Of a DNA stretch of 54,696 nucleotides, positions 1 to 9,937 are shown one piece after another; the stretch's first letter is position 1, and every line of letters starts with the position of its first letter. The stretch covers positions 1-54,696 of the forward strand of contig JANYJA010000233.1 in the NCBI GenBank assembly GCA_025358575.1, in the 5' to 3' direction. Made by a program: the position numbers and the translations under genes. Below the pieces are notes generated by a model. That model saw nothing but the letters and a program-made list of their open reading frames with translations, ran no database searches and was not told where the DNA came from. This DNA comes from Terriglobia bacterium. GTDB taxonomy: Bacteria > Acidobacteriota > Terriglobia > Bryobacterales > Bryobacteraceae.

Positions 1-305
1 CCCGGCATGGCATAGCCGCCCGTGGTGCCAAAAGTGGAACTTCCAACAACGTACAGCGGGTACCCGGTTTTCATTCCAAGAATCGCCGGAACATAATAAT
101 AAAGCACGTAGCTGAGAAGGCCGGCCACGGCCAGGGCCGCCAAGCAAACCGCGACACTAGCGCGGTCGGCGGTGCCCTTAGCCAGCTGATCGTAAAAAGC
201 GATCCAAAGAAAAATACCGGCGTAGGTCGGCGCGGTGTTGACGTACCACGGCGCCCGATTGTTGGCGGGGTTAGGGACTGCTTTCGAAATGTAATCTGGC
301 AACAT
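1..305 (-). CDS. Integral membrane permease, probably NCS1 (cytosine/purine) family, 3' end outside window
   Basis: Only the first 101 codons are in the window; the gene runs off the left edge. The visible protein begins MLPDYISKAVPNP, then NRAPWYVNTAPTYAG, followed by two hydrophobic segments (about residues 26-42 and 50-72) and a GYPLYVVGSSTFG motif. The NTAPTYAG and VGSSTFG stretches resemble NCS1-type permeases for cytosine, purines or allantoin. I assign the family from memory of such motifs, so the substrate is unknown. No clear Shine-Dalgarno site precedes the ATG, and a GTG a few codons upstream is an alternative start. It lies 42 bases after the rho stop on the same strand. Confidence 0.55.
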   Translation of the reverse strand, partial: MLPDYISKAVPNPANNRAPWYVNTAPTYAGIFLWIAFYDQLAKGTADRASVAVCLAALAVAGLLSYVLYYYVPAILGMKTGYPLYVVGSSTFGTTGGYAMP

Positions 306-347
306 GCGCTTGCCAGTATATACCACGTGAGCCGCGGATTACCGTTG

Positions 348-1943
348 TTAGCCGCTCATCGAGCCGAGAAATTCGGCGTTTGAACGAGTTTTTCCAAGCT
401 TATCGAGCAGAAGCTCCATCGTCTCCACCGGTGACAGCGGATTCAGAACCTTGCGCAGGATCCACACACGGTTGAGTTCTTCCTTCGGCATCAGCAGCTC
501 TTCTTTACGCGTGCCGCTCTTATTGATGTCGATGGCTGGGAATACGCGCTTGTCCACAAGCTTTCGTTCCAAGTGGATTTCCATGTTACCCGTGCCCTTG
601 AACTCTTCAAAGATCACGTCATCCATGCGGCTGCCGGTGTCGATCAGCGCGGTTGCGATGATGGTGAGCGATCCGCCTTCTTCGATATTTCGCGCCGCGC
701 CGAAGAAGCGTTTCGGGCGCTGTAAGGCATTCGAATCCACACCGCCGGAGAGCACCTTTCCCGATGGCGGAACAATGGTGTTGTATGCCCTCGCCAGACG
801 CGTGATGGAATCAAGCAGAATCACGACATCCTTCTTGTGCTCGATCAAGCGCTTCGCCTTTTCGATCACCATTTCGGCCACCTGCACGTGACGCGTGGCG
901 GGCTCATCGAAGGTGGAACTGATCACTTCGCCGCGCACCGATCGTTGCATGTCGGTGACTTCTTCCGGGCGCTCGTCGATCAGCAGCACAATCAGCGAAA
1001 CTTCTGGATGGTTGGTGGTAATTGAATTGGCGATATTCTGCAGCAGCATCGTCTTACCGGTTCGAGGCGGTGAAACGATGAGACCGCGTTGACCCTTGCC
1101 GATGGGCGTGAGAAGATCCATCACGCGGCCCGAGAAATTGTCGCGCGTGGTTTCCAGCTTGAACCTGTCATTCGGGTACAGCGGCGTCAGATTGTCGAAG
1201 AAGATCTTGTTGCGGGACTCCTCCGGCGGTTCAAAGTTGATCGCGTCAACCTTGATTAGCGCGAAGTAGCGTTCGCCTTCTTTCGGAGGGCGAATCTGGC
1301 CCGAGATGGTATCGCCCGTGCGCAAATCGAAACGGCGAATCTGCGAAGGCGAGACGTATACGTCATCGGGTCCGGGAAGATAGTTGTACTCGGGCGCGCG
1401 CAGGAAGCCGAATCCGTCCGGCAGGCATTCGAGCACCCCTTCTGAGAAGATCAGCCCGCTTTTCTCAGCTTGTGTCTGGAGAATCTTAAAAATGAGTTCC
1501 TGTTTGCGGAGCCCGGCGGCTCCAGCGACCGAAAGGTCCTTAGCCACTTGATTGAGCTTCTGGATGCTCATATCTTTCAGCTCGACCAGATCGAGAGTCG
1601 GTGAGCCATTCTTAGCCGCCTGTGCGCCCTTGGATCGCCGATGCCCTTGCGGTCCGCCCGGGGTCGTGATCTGTTGAGGTCCGCCCGGAGTGATTGGTGC
1701 CACTGCGGGCGCCGGCCCATTAGGCACTGCATTCTGAGCCGGGGCGGGCGGCGGCGCATCGCCAGAACTCATGCCATTGCCCAAGTTCACTGAGGTTTCT
1801 ATTGGAGGAGAGCTCTTTTCATTGCCCTTTTCAGGCGACGCCGTCTTCTCAGGTGCAACGGCGACAGGGTTGGGAGCCTCGTCTACCGGTTTCTCTTGCG
1901 GCGGGGTGTCTACTTGCGGTTTGTTTTCGATATCGCTTGCCAA
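348..1943 (-). CDS. rho: Transcription termination factor Rho
   Basis: Hexameric RNA-dependent ATPase that ends transcription at C-rich unstructured RNA. The 531-aa product has a proline/alanine-rich region (residues 1-110) absent from short Rho proteins. Next come a Rho N-terminal helical domain (about 115-155, starting [19 protein letters not shown]) and the cold-shock-like RNA-binding domain with GFGFLR and [20 protein letters not shown]. The ATPase core has Walker A PPRTGKT (K297), Walker [18 protein letters not shown], and the Q/R-loop part [21 protein letters not shown]. The C-terminal core is complete. Its first 34 bases overlap the 3' end of engB, so the two are probably co-transcribed and translationally coupled. 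Confidence 0.97.
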   Translation of the reverse strand: MASDIENKPQVDTPPQEKPVDEAPNPVAVAPEKTASPEKGNEKSSPPIETSVNLGNGMSSGDAPPPAPAQNAVPNGPAPAVAPITPGGPQQITTPGGPQGHRRSKGAQAAKNGSPTLDLVELKDMSIQKLNQVAKDLSVAGAAGLRKQELIFKILQTQAEKSGLIFSEGVLECLPDGFGFLRAPEYNYLPGPDDVYVSPSQIRRFDLRTGDTISGQIRPPKEGERYFALIKVDAINFEPPEESRNKIFFDNLTPLYPNDRFKLETTRDNFSGRVMDLLTPIGKGQRGLIVSPPRTGKTMLLQNIANSITTNHPEVSLIVLLIDERPEEVTDMQRSVRGEVISSTFDEPATRHVQVAEMVIEKAKRLIEHKKDVVILLDSITRLARAYNTIVPPSGKVLSGGVDSNALQRPKRFFGAARNIEEGGSLTIIATALIDTGSRMDDVIFEEFKGTGNMEIHLERKLVDKRVFPAIDINKSGTRKEELLMPKEELNRVWILRKVLNPLSPVETMELLLDKLGKTRSNAEFLGSMSG

Positions 1944-2473
1944 ATTTCCCTCACTCCCCGGCCCGTTCGGGCCGAGAACGGCAGCGGCTCGGAGACGATC
2001 TCCTCGATCGCCTTCAGGCCGCGTCGTTGCTCTGCTTGATTTAACTTATCCATCTTGGTCACTACGACCAGGTACTGAAGTTGTTGATAGTCGAGCCACG
2101 CCTTCAATTCGAGATCCTTTTCCATCCAGCCCCGGCGGGCGTCGAGAATCAGGAACGCGAGCGCAAGAGTCGGTCTCGCCTCTAAGTACGACTCGACGAG
2201 TTTCTTCCACTCACCGGTCATTCCCTTTGGAACACGCGCATAACCGTAGCCGGGTAGGTCCACGAAATACTGCTTGCCTTCGACTCTATAAAAATTGATC
2301 GTCTGGGTTCGGCCCGGCGTGCTGCTGGTGAAAGCCAGCCCTTTTGTTCCCAAAAGAGCGTTTAGCAGGCTGGATTTACCGACGTTACTTCTCCCTAAAA
2401 AAGCGATCTCGGACAGTCCGTCGGCGGGGAACTGTTCCGGTTTATTAGCACTTACTACGAATTCTGCTATCAA
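1910..2473 (-). CDS. engB: Ribosome biogenesis GTPase EngB/YihA/YsxC
   Basis: TRAFAC GTPase needed for late 50S subunit assembly in bacteria. The 187-aa length is normal for the family. All G motifs are readable: G1 [10 protein letters not shown]2 threonine in [14 protein letters not shown]3 DLPGYGYA, G4 TKMDK and G5 SART. It sits between lon and rho on the same strand. The clpX-lon-engB order is a common bacterial arrangement linking protein quality control with ribosome assembly. The stop codon lies inside the rho coding region (34-base overlap). Confidence 0.96.
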   Translation of the reverse strand: MIAEFVVSANKPEQFPADGLSEIAFLGRSNVGKSSLLNALLGTKGLAFTSSTPGRTQTINFYRVEGKQYFVDLPGYGYARVPKGMTGEWKKLVESYLEARPTLALAFLILDARRGWMEKDLELKAWLDYQQLQYLVVVTKMDKLNQAEQRRGLKAIEEIVSEPLPFSARTGRGVREIWQAISKTNRK

Positions 2474-2517
2474 GTTTACTACACGAAGAGGCGCGCAAGG
2501 AACAAGCCGCGCCTCCC

Positions 2518-4935
2518 CTAGTGGGCCCGATTCTCGTCCACGGGCTGCGCAAAGTCCACGCCCGATCCAGCGGGCAGCGGCAGCGCAATCAGTTCCCGTT
2601 CGAGCGCGATTTTCAACACCTCATCCATGGACTCGACAAAGTGGAGTTTCATTACGTTACGAATGTTCTCTGGAATGTCCGGCAGATCTCTTTCATTGTC
2701 CTTCGGCATGATGGCTTCGTTGATGCCGTGGCGATGAGCGGCCAGGAGTTTTTCTTTGAGGCCTCCGATTGGCAGAACCTTGCCGCGGAGCGTAATCTCG
2801 CCAGTCATGGCGACGTCGCCGCGAACCGGAATACGAGTCAGTGCGCTGCAAATTGTGGTGGCCATGGTAATTCCGGCCGACGGGCCATCCTTGGGAATCG
2901 CGCCCTCTGGAATGTGAAGGTGGATGTCGAGATTACGGTAAAAGTCCCGCGGCAGTCCCATCTGATGGGCTCGCGAGCGAACGTAACTCATCGCGGCCTG
3001 AGCCGATTCCTGCATCACGTCACCCAGTTTTCCGGTGACGGTCAGCTTGCCCTTGCCTTCCATTAAAGTGGCTTCGGTAGTCAGAATTTGGCCGCCAACC
3101 TCAGTCCAGGCAAGCCCAGTCGCCGCGCCGATTTCATTCTTCCTGTCAGTCTGCAAATCCCTGAATTTTGCGGGCCCAAGCAGTGTCGTGAGCGTGGCCC
3201 CATTGATGACGGCATCCGGAAGCGCCGGGTTGCCTTTCACATTCTGGTTGTTGACCACCTTGCGCGCGATCTTGCGGCATACATTTCCGACTTCCCGCTC
3301 CAGGTTTCTGACGCCCGCTTCGCGCGTATAGAACTGGATGAGTCCGTTAACACCCTCATCGGTGAAATCAACCTGGCTCTTCGTGAGCCCGGTCTGTTGC
3401 TTCTGTTTCGGGATTAGAAAGCGCTTGGCGATCTCCATCTTTTCCAGCTCCGTATAACCGGACAGGCGGATCACTTCCATGCGGTCTTGCAAAGCCGGAG
3501 GAATCGTATGCAGCACGTTAGCCGTGGCGATGAAGAAAACCTCGCTCAGGTCGTATTCCACGTCGAGATAGTGATCCACAAACGCGAAATTCTGTTCTGG
3601 ATCGAGGACTTCGAGCAGCGCCGACGACGGGTCGCCGCGGAAATCCATGGACATCTTGTCCACTTCATCCAGCATAAAGACGGGGTTACGCGTGCCCGCT
3701 TTCTTCATCATCTGGATGATCTGGCCGGGAAGCGCGCCAATGTAAGTGCGGCGATGACCGCGAATTTCAGCCTCATCGCGCACGCCGCCGAGCGACATGC
3801 GAACGAACTTGCGACCGGTAGCCTTCGCTACCGACATACCCAGCGAAGTTTTACCCACGCCGGGAGGCCCAACGAAGCAGAGAATCGAACCCTTGGGATT
3901 CTTAACTAAACGGCGAACCGCCAAAAATTCAAGAATGCGCTCCTTGATTTTGTCGAGGCCGTAGTGATCCGATTCCAGCACCTGTTCGGCAAACTTGAGA
4001 TCCCGAATTTCCTTGGACTTCTTCTTCCACGGCACTGCCAGCAGCCAATCGAGGTAGTTACGAGAGACCGTGGATTCGGCCGACATCGGCGGCATGTTTT
4101 CCAGCCGCTTAAGCTCCGTCATGGCTTTGTCCAGAGCGTCCTTGGTCATGCCAGACATTTCGATGCGCTTCTTCAACTCATCGATTTCGCTCTTCTCCCC
4201 GCGGCCCAATTCCTTCTGGATAGCTTTGATCTTTTCGTTGAGGTAGTACTCTTTTTGCGCCTTTTCCATCTGGCGCTTCACGCGGCCCTGGATGGTGCGG
4301 TCTACATTGAGCTTCTCGATCTCAATATCGAGCATTTCGGCGACGCGCGTCAGCCGGTCGATCGGGTCGAAAATCTCCAAAAGTTCCTGTTTCTCTTCGA
4401 TGGTAAGCTGCAGGTTCGCGCCAACCGTATCGGAGAGCTTCCCGGCGTCGTCCACCCGAATAGCCGCGATCATCGTCTCGTAATTCAGATTTTGGCTAAG
4501 CTTGACGTACTGCTCGAATAACGTAGTCACGCGGCCCACCAAAGCTTCGAGTTGCGGGCCCGCCTCCACCTTGAAATTGAACGTCCGCACCACGGCGCGG
4601 AAAAAGCCATCCTCATCGGAAACCGAGACTACCTTGGCGCGCTCTACGCCCTCCACCAGAACTTTGATATTGCCGTCCGGCAGTTTCAGGCTTTGAACGA
4701 TATTGACCACCGTTCCGACATTGAAAATCTCGTTCGGCCGTGGCTCATCAATCGAGGCGTCATGCTGAGTAGCCAGGAAAATTTTCTTATCGCCGGCCAT
4801 CGCCTCTTCAAGAGCGCGCACGCTAGATTCGCGTCCAACCACGAACGGCGTCATCATATACGGAAAAATGACGACGTCGCGGATAGGCATCATCGGCAGC
4901 CGTCTGGTATCGGATTTTTCTTTAGAGGTGAGCAT
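2518..4935 (-). CDS. lon: ATP-dependent protease Lon
   Basis: Cytosolic AAA+ serine protease that degrades misfolded and regulatory proteins; 805 aa, normal for LonA. The N-terminal substrate domain starts at [24 protein letters not shown], followed by a coiled-coil part. The AAA module has Walker [10 protein letters not shown] (K362) and Walker [11 protein letters not shown]. The C-terminal protease domain carries the Ser-Lys dyad: S686 in [10 protein letters not shown] and K729 in [13 protein letters not shown], 43 residues apart as in E. coli Lon. No strong ribosome-binding site is visible upstream. A hairpin (4971-4989) lies between clpX and this gene. Confidence 0.97.
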   Translation of the reverse strand: MLTSKEKSDTRRLPMMPIRDVVIFPYMMTPFVVGRESSVRALEEAMAGDKKIFLATQHDASIDEPRPNEIFNVGTVVNIVQSLKLPDGNIKVLVEGVERAKVVSVSDEDGFFRAVVRTFNFKVEAGPQLEALVGRVTTLFEQYVKLSQNLNYETMIAAIRVDDAGKLSDTVGANLQLTIEEKQELLEIFDPIDRLTRVAEMLDIEIEKLNVDRTIQGRVKRQMEKAQKEYYLNEKIKAIQKELGRGEKSEIDELKKRIEMSGMTKDALDKAMTELKRLENMPPMSAESTVSRNYLDWLLAVPWKKKSKEIRDLKFAEQVLESDHYGLDKIKERILEFLAVRRLVKNPKGSILCFVGPPGVGKTSLGMSVAKATGRKFVRMSLGGVRDEAEIRGHRRTYIGALPGQIIQMMKKAGTRNPVFMLDEVDKMSMDFRGDPSSALLEVLDPEQNFAFVDHYLDVEYDLSEVFFIATANVLHTIPPALQDRMEVIRLSGYTELEKMEIAKRFLIPKQKQQTGLTKSQVDFTDEGVNGLIQFYTREAGVRNLEREVGNVCRKIARKVVNNQNVKGNPALPDAVINGATLTTLLGPAKFRDLQTDRKNEIGAATGLAWTEVGGQILTTEATLMEGKGKLTVTGKLGDVMQESAQAAMSYVRSRAHQMGLPRDFYRNLDIHLHIPEGAIPKDGPSAGITMATTICSALTRIPVRGDVAMTGEITLRGKVLPIGGLKEKLLAAHRHGINEAIMPKDNERDLPDIPENIRNVMKLHFVESMDEVLKIALERELIALPLPAGSGVDFAQPVDENRAH

Positions 4936-4970
4936 TTGAATTCAATTTTGTGGAGGGAACAAAGAACAGT

Positions 4971-4989
4971 GGCGACGATCCGGGTCGCC
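4971..4989 (-). terminator. Hairpin between clpX and lon, possible weak terminator or attenuator
   Basis: Perfect 6-bp inverted repeat GGCGAC/GTCGCC with a 7-base loop, lying between the clpX stop and the lon start. On the minus strand it is followed by a T-rich but interrupted stretch (ACTGTTCTTTGTTCCC). It could end part of the clpX transcript or stabilise its 3' end. The lack of an uninterrupted T run makes a strong intrinsic terminator unlikely. Confidence 0.35.
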
Positions 4990-5007
4990 GGTCGATGGAA
5001 TGAGCGA

Positions 5008-6291
5008 TTAGCCTGCTTTTTCCAGCAGTGTCAGGCTGATCTTCTGACTTAACACCATTTCTTTCGTAACTTGAAACTCGCGGACCTTTTTATAGGACGG
5101 CAAGTAATACATTAAGTCTAGCATGAGATCTTCGAGGATCATTCGCAGCCCGCGAGCGCCTACTTTGCGCTCCATAGCCAACTGAGCAATCGCTTCCAAT
5201 GCGTCGTCTGTAAATCTCAAGCGCACATTCTCAAACTCGAAAAGCTTCTGATACTGCTTGACGATCGCATTTTTGGGCTTCGTCAGAATCTGAACCAGTG
5301 CGTGTTTGTCCAGATCGTCCAGCGTGGCAATCACCGGAAGGCGCCCGATGAATTCAGGAATAAAGCCGAACTTCATCAAATCCACCGGCTGAAGTTGGCT
5401 CAGGAGGTCGAGATCGCGGTGGCCCGCTTTTAGGGCGGCGGTCGAAACCGTGCGGTGTCCCGCAGTCTGCTCCTCGTTCATGAAGCCCATCGACTTCTTG
5501 CCAACTCGCCGGGCAATCACCTTTTCCAGCCCCACAAACGCTCCGCCGCAAATAAAGAGGATGTTCGACGTGTCTACGGGCGTGAATTCCTGGTGCGGGT
5601 GCTTCCGTCCGCCCTGCGGCGGAACGTTAGCGATAGTCCCCTCCAGAATTTTCAGCAGCGCCTGCTGCACCCCTTCACCGGAAACATCGCGCGTAATCGA
5701 CGGATTTTCGTCCTTACGGCAAATTTTGTCGATTTCGTCGATATAGATAATGCCCTGCTGGCATTTCTGCACGTCGCCGTCGGCGGCCTGCAAGAGCTTT
5801 AGGATAATATTTTCAACATCTTCCCCAACATAACCTGCCTCGGTAAGTGTGGTCGCGTCGACGATTGCGAACGGCACATCCAGAATGCGGGCCAGAGTCT
5901 GCGCCAGAAGCGTTTTGCCGGTCCCCGTAGGCCCGATGAGCATGATGTTGGACTTCGAGAGTTCCACCTCGGAGTTTCGCATCTTGTTCATATGAATGCG
6001 TTTGCAATGATTATAGACCGCGACGGAAAGCTTCTTCTTGGTAGAATCCTGTCCGATCACGTACTGATCCAGGAATTCTTTCACTTCAAGAGGCTTCGGG
6101 AGCTTGTTTGGGCTGGACGAAGGCGCGTCGCCTTTATCGTCTTCCAGAATGGAATTGCAGACGGCGATGCACTCGTCGCAAATATAGGCTCTGGGATAAT
6201 CGCTGGGGGATGAAATTAACTTGCCGACTACGTCCTGGCTCTTATGACAAAAAGAGCAACGCAAGGTATCATCCGATCCGGCACGCTTCAC
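5008..6291 (-). CDS. clpX: ClpX, ATP-binding unfoldase subunit of ClpXP
   Basis: AAA+ unfoldase that feeds substrates to ClpP; 427 aa, typical length. The N-terminal zinc-binding domain is [11 protein letters not shown] followed by [10 protein letters not shown], four cysteines in two CxxC pairs. Walker A is [15 protein letters not shown] and Walker B is [10 protein letters not shown]. The ClpX loop [15 protein letters not shown] and sensor region [11 protein letters not shown] are present. A ribosome-binding site GGGAG lies just upstream. A good sigma70-like promoter is visible at 6325-6353. No clpP or tig gene stands upstream; accC does instead. Confidence 0.97.
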   Translation of the reverse strand: MKRAGSDDTLRCSFCHKSQDVVGKLISSPSDYPRAYICDECIAVCNSILEDDKGDAPSSSPNKLPKPLEVKEFLDQYVIGQDSTKKKLSVAVYNHCKRIHMNKMRNSEVELSKSNIMLIGPTGTGKTLLAQTLARILDVPFAIVDATTLTEAGYVGEDVENIILKLLQAADGDVQKCQQGIIYIDEIDKICRKDENPSITRDVSGEGVQQALLKILEGTIANVPPQGGRKHPHQEFTPVDTSNILFICGGAFVGLEKVIARRVGKKSMGFMNEEQTAGHRTVSTAALKAGHRDLDLLSQLQPVDLMKFGFIPEFIGRLPVIATLDDLDKHALVQILTKPKNAIVKQYQKLFEFENVRLRFTDDALEAIAQLAMERKVGARGLRMILEDLMLDLMYYLPSYKKVREFQVTKEMVLSQKISLTLLEKAG

Positions 6292-6324
6292 GCATGTTCT
6301 CCCTTCTTCTGTCCGCTAAATTCT

Positions 6325-6353
6325 ATTATGACCGGAACTCGAGTTTGAAGCAA
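6325..6353 (-). promoter_or_regulatory. Putative sigma70-type promoter of clpX
   Basis: On the minus strand TTGCTT (-35) and CATAAT (-10) are separated by 17 bases, about 35 bases upstream of the clpX ATG. A purine-rich ribosome-binding site AAGGGAGAAC follows. The promoter sits in the 100-base gap after accC, so clpX and lon can probably be transcribed independently of the acetyl-CoA carboxylase genes. Confidence 0.5.
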
Positions 6354-6391
6354 TGCCCGGGGTACTGCTCTTTCGAGCGGGGAAGCCTCCT

Positions 6392-7762
6392 CTATTTTGC
6401 CAGCATCCGTCCAATAAAATTGGTATCGAAATTCCCCGCCAGGAAATCCGGATGCGTCAGTATCCGCTTATGCAGCGGAATACTCGTGTGAATTCCTTCC
6501 ACCACGAACATATCGAGCGCCCGCTTCATGCGCTGCACGGCCTCATCCCGATCCCGCCCGTGCGCGATCAGCTTCGCCACCAGCGAGTCGTAATACGGCG
6601 GGATCACCCCGTCCGTATACCCGTGCGTGTCCACTCGAATCCCGATGCCGCCTGGTACATTGAAAGCTGTAATCCGTCCCGGGGAAGGTGTAAACGTCTC
6701 GGGGTTCTCGGCATTGATCCGGCACTCGATCGCGTGACCCCGCCGCTGCACCGGAAGCTCGATAATATCCGCCAGTTTCCCGCCAGCCGCTATTAGTATC
6801 TGCGCCTTCACCAAATCGATGCCCGTCACCATTTCAGTGACCGGGTGTTCCACTTGAATGCGCGCATTTACCTCGATGAAATAGAGACTTCCGTCCTCAT
6901 CCATCAGGAATTCCACCGTCCCCGCATTGGTGTATCCGATGCCTTCGAGCGCTTCTTTCAGCTTCGCCGAGACACGCTCGCGCACATCCGCGCGCAAGGC
7001 CGGCGAAGGCGACTCCTCAAGCAGTTTTTGGTGCCTCCGCTGCAAACTGCATTCGCGTTCACCCAGAATTTCCACATTCCCGTGATGGTCCCCCAGCACC
7101 TGAAACTCGATATGTCGCGGCGCCGTGATGAACTTTTCCATGTAAACGTCGGCCGAACTGAATGCCGCGCCAGCTTCGTTCTGCGCCTGCGCCAGCAGAG
7201 CCGGGATGTCGGCCGCATCGTGAACCACCCGCATGCCGCGACCCCCGCCCCCAGCCGAAGCTTTAAGAATTACGGGCAGGCCGATCTTCGCCGCGGTCTC
7301 CACCGCCTGTTCCGCGGATTCCAAAACGCCGTCCGACCCTGGCAGAATCGGAACGCCGTGCTCGCGCATAATGGTTCGCGCGCGCTCTTTTATGCCCATC
7401 GACTGAATCACGGCGGGCTTGGGGCCGATAAACGTGATTCCCGACGTCTCGCAGACCTGCGCGAATGAAGCGTTCTCGCTCAGAAAGCCGTAGCCTGGGT
7501 GAATCGCGTCCGTGTTGGTGATCTCCGCGGCGCTAATAATCGAGGGAATATCCAGATAGCTGCGGGCGCTTTTCGCCGGCCCAATGCAAATCGCCTCGTC
7601 CGCGAAACGCACCGGAAGGCTGTACCGGTCCGCCTCCGAATACACCGCAACCGTGCCAATCCCCAAGTCTTTGCACGCGCAAATGATGCGCAGCGCGATC
7701 TCTCCCCGGTTGGCTATGAGTATTTTTCTAAACGGCGCGGATGGCAAAAAGCGCTTCTCCAT
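6392..7762 (-). CDS. accC: Biotin carboxylase subunit of acetyl-CoA carboxylase
   Basis: Carboxylates the biotin of AccB with bicarbonate and ATP, the first half-reaction of malonyl-CoA synthesis. The 456-aa protein has the usual order. The N-terminal biotin carboxylase domain is [13 protein letters not shown] followed by [13 protein letters not shown]. The ATP-grasp glycine loop is [12 protein letters not shown]. The active-site stretch is [24 protein letters not shown], and a C-terminal domain follows with ECRINAE. The first 35 bases overlap the end of accB. Ten residues precede the conserved core, so an internal start is possible but not needed. Confidence 0.97.
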   Translation of the reverse strand: MEKRFLPSAPFRKILIANRGEIALRIICACKDLGIGTVAVYSEADRYSLPVRFADEAICIGPAKSARSYLDIPSIISAAEITNTDAIHPGYGFLSENASFAQVCETSGITFIGPKPAVIQSMGIKERARTIMREHGVPILPGSDGVLESAEQAVETAAKIGLPVILKASAGGGGRGMRVVHDAADIPALLAQAQNEAGAAFSSADVYMEKFITAPRHIEFQVLGDHHGNVEILGERECSLQRRHQKLLEESPSPALRADVRERVSAKLKEALEGIGYTNAGTVEFLMDEDGSLYFIEVNARIQVEHPVTEMVTGIDLVKAQILIAAGGKLADIIELPVQRRGHAIECRINAENPETFTPSPGRITAFNVPGGIGIRVDTHGYTDGVIPPYYDSLVAKLIAHGRDRDEAVQRMKRALDMFVVEGIHTSIPLHKRILTHPDFLAGNFDTNFIGRMLAK

Positions 7763-8216
7763 ACTCCACCGGCTGGCCGTTTGGAACTAACTTGCTCTCG
7801 ATCACACCCGCGAACTCGGCCTCAATCTCGTTCATCAGCTTCATGGATTCGATAATGCACAGCACCTTGCCCGGCAGCACGCTCTCGCCAACACGCACAA
7901 ACGGCGGTGTTTCGGGTGACGACGATTCGTAAAACGTTCCCACGATGGGGGACTTCACCAATTGAACCTTTGGATCTGGAGCAGTTGACGCCCCCGAAGT
8001 TGAAGCCGGTCCAGGCGGGCTGCTTGACGCGCTTTGGAAAGCTGGCGCCTCCCCTTGCGAGTGTGTTGCGGTGAAAGTCTGCGGCGCATACGTGTGGCCT
8101 TCCGAAGCGAAAGAACGCCGAATGCGGACGCGGTTCTCGCCGCGTTGTAATTCCAGTTCGGCCACGCCAGTCTCCGACACAAGCTGGATCAACTCTCGTA
8201 TTTCTTCTAGGGTCAT
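7728..8216 (-). CDS. accB: Biotin carboxyl carrier protein of acetyl-CoA carboxylase
   Basis: Carries the biotin shuttled between AccC and the carboxyltransferase. The 162-aa protein has an N-terminal helical part ([30 protein letters not shown]), a Pro/Ala/Ser linker (about residues 45-80), and a C-terminal biotinyl domain. K126 in [12 protein letters not shown] is the expected biotinylation site. The motif has ESMK where E. coli has EAMK, a common variant. It is translationally coupled to accC, as is usual for accBC. Confidence 0.95.
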   Translation of the reverse strand: MTLEEIRELIQLVSETGVAELELQRGENRVRIRRSFASEGHTYAPQTFTATHSQGEAPAFQSASSSPPGPASTSGASTAPDPKVQLVKSPIVGTFYESSSPETPPFVRVGESVLPGKVLCIIESMKLMNEIEAEFAGVIESKLVPNGQPVEYGEALFAIRAV

Positions 8217-8241
8217 TGCAACGTTCTAGGTTAACAGTCTT

Positions 8242-9324
8242 TCAGATCTCGCGCAGGAGTTTTGGGGTCTGGGTGAGCACCTCGCAGCCAGTCTCGGAGA
8301 CCACCAGTGTATCCTCGATCCGAATGCCTCCGAAACCACTCAGATACACCCCTGGTTCGATCGTGATTGCCATCCCCGGGGCGAGGCGCGTCATGTCTTT
8401 GCGGCCCACCCGGGGCGGCTCGTGGATCTCGAGACCCAAGCCGTGGCCGGTGGAGTGAACGAACAATTTGTCCAAACCGGCGGTTCTAAGAACCTTGCGA
8501 GCCGTCTGGTCCACCTGCGTGGCCGTCACCCCCGGACGAACCGCCGCCACTGCGGCAAGCTGCGCCTCCAGCACCGCGTCATACATTTCGCGCAGCTTGC
8601 GCGGAGCGCGTCCCACGTGCAACATCCGCGTCATATCGCTTGAGTACCCTTCCCGCATCGCCCCCATGTCGATCAGTACCAGTTGGCCGCGTTTCAGTGC
8701 CGTCGGCCCTGGCTGCGCGTGCGGCAAAGCCGTTCGTTCCCCGAAGGCCACAATGGTGTCGAAGGCCGCCTTTTGGGCTCCCAATCCGCGCATGCGGTAT
8801 TCGATTTCGGCGGCGAGGTCGATCTCTCGCATGCCCAGGCGAATCGCTTTCACCGCCTGCTCGAACGCGGCTGAGTTGGTCTCTACGGATGCCCGAATCA
8901 GCTGAATCTCTTCGGGCGACTTGGTTATGCGCAGCCGCTCCACCAGTCCCGTGACGGATCGCAGTTCCGTTTTCAGGGACACCGCCGCGCGCATCGACTG
9001 ATAATTCCAAAAATTTAGGTGATGGCTTTCAAAACCAAGCTGCCGGACCTTGCGCTTGTTCAACACCGCCAGTACCCGTGGCCAAAGCGGTCCCGTCGCT
9101 ATCGTAATCTTGCAGTTCACCTGTTGCGCGCTCTGCAGGCGGTAACGGGGATCGGTAAAGAAATAGGCTTCATCCGGAAAGACCAGCAGCTGGCCATTGC
9201 TTCCGGTAAAGCCCGTCAGATAGCGCACGTTGGGCGCGGAAGTGACGAAGAATGCGTCAATTTTGTGTTCGCCAAACTGTTCGGCAAGTTTCTGCCGTCG
9301 AATCGGAAAATGGTTACGGTGCAC
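8242..9324 (-). CDS. Xaa-Pro peptidase, M24 family (aminopeptidase P / prolidase type)
   Basis: Dinuclear metallopeptidase that cleaves X-Pro bonds; 360 aa, usual for short bacterial PepP/PepQ-like proteins often found beside accB. Residues 1-130 form a creatinase-N-like domain (FVTSAPNVRYLTGFTGSNG). The pita-bread catalytic domain shows the metal ligands in order: D in VLIDMGA, D in SSDMTRML, H in HSTGHGLGLEIHEPP, E in ITIEPGVYL and E in IRIEDTLVV. Whether it prefers dipeptides or longer peptides cannot be read here. Its first 11 bases overlap the end of the upstream lipoprotein gene. Confidence 0.92.
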   Translation of the reverse strand: MHRNHFPIRRQKLAEQFGEHKIDAFFVTSAPNVRYLTGFTGSNGQLLVFPDEAYFFTDPRYRLQSAQQVNCKITIATGPLWPRVLAVLNKRKVRQLGFESHHLNFWNYQSMRAAVSLKTELRSVTGLVERLRITKSPEEIQLIRASVETNSAAFEQAVKAIRLGMREIDLAAEIEYRMRGLGAQKAAFDTIVAFGERTALPHAQPGPTALKRGQLVLIDMGAMREGYSSDMTRMLHVGRAPRKLREMYDAVLEAQLAAVAAVRPGVTATQVDQTARKVLRTAGLDKLFVHSTGHGLGLEIHEPPRVGRKDMTRLAPGMAITIEPGVYLSGFGGIRIEDTLVVSETGCEVLTQTPKLLREI

Positions 9325-9934
9325 GGAGTAAGTCCCGGGCGATCACCTCGGCCCGTTCGGTAAGGGAATCGGCTTGGCGCAGGTCGTGCCTGTCTAACGC
9401 GCGTTTCGCCAGGGTGAGGAGTGATTGAACGCGTGCAATGGATACATCCAGATCCGCCGTCCGCTTGCGACTGCCCAAGCGTCCCAGCATCTCTCGAACG
9501 GCTTGAATCCGCGGTTCAATTTGAACACCCGAAACCGAGTTCTCATCGGTGCGAGTCAGCGCTGGCGTGGCTTCTGGCACGGGACCCGCGGGCCTAAGAG
9601 GGCCGGGCGCGCGGACCTCCACCGCTGGCACCTCTTTCGTGGGCGCCAGCGCGGGCGGACGCACTCGGGATGAGGGTCGAACCACCGCCGGTTCGTCGGA
9701 AGGCGGCTCCGTGATTGAATCTGGGGGAATCGGCTGTGGCCGCGGCAATCGAACCACAGTCTGCGGATACGAGATTGGCGGCTCCGGCGCGTTGACCGCC
9801 GCACTTGCGCCCACCGGTTGCGGTGCTGGCGGAACCGACGCAACTACGGGCGGTTTGCCGGTCGCACACCCGCATGTGAGGGCGATCAATGTTGCTGCCA
9901 TCCCCCGTAAAGTCACTCCAACGGCTGTCGGCAT
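9314..9934 (-). CDS. Proline-rich predicted lipoprotein of unknown function
   Basis: 206-aa protein I do not recognise. It starts with a short hydrophobic stretch ending LIALTCGCATG, which fits a lipoprotein signal only loosely because the residues before the cysteine are atypical. Residues 25-130 are low-complexity and rich in Pro, Ala, Val and Arg. The last 65 residues look helical (VREMLGRLGSRKRTADLDVS, then SLLTLAKRALDRHD and further Leu/Arg/Ala-rich helix), like a TPR-type helix pair. It lies 3 bases after the histidine kinase stop and overlaps the peptidase start, so the three genes are likely one unit. Confidence 0.7.
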   Translation of the reverse strand: MPTAVGVTLRGMAATLIALTCGCATGKPPVVASVPPAPQPVGASAAVNAPEPPISYPQTVVRLPRPQPIPPDSITEPPSDEPAVVRPSSRVRPPALAPTKEVPAVEVRAPGPLRPAGPVPEATPALTRTDENSVSGVQIEPRIQAVREMLGRLGSRKRTADLDVSIARVQSLLTLAKRALDRHDLRQADSLTERAEVIARDLLRAP

Positions 9935-9937
9935 CGC

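Noticed and set aside
6354-6391. GCTC-GAAA-GAGC hairpin after accC as a terminator
   Set aside because: The stem is only four pairs and no T run follows, so it is too weak to call.
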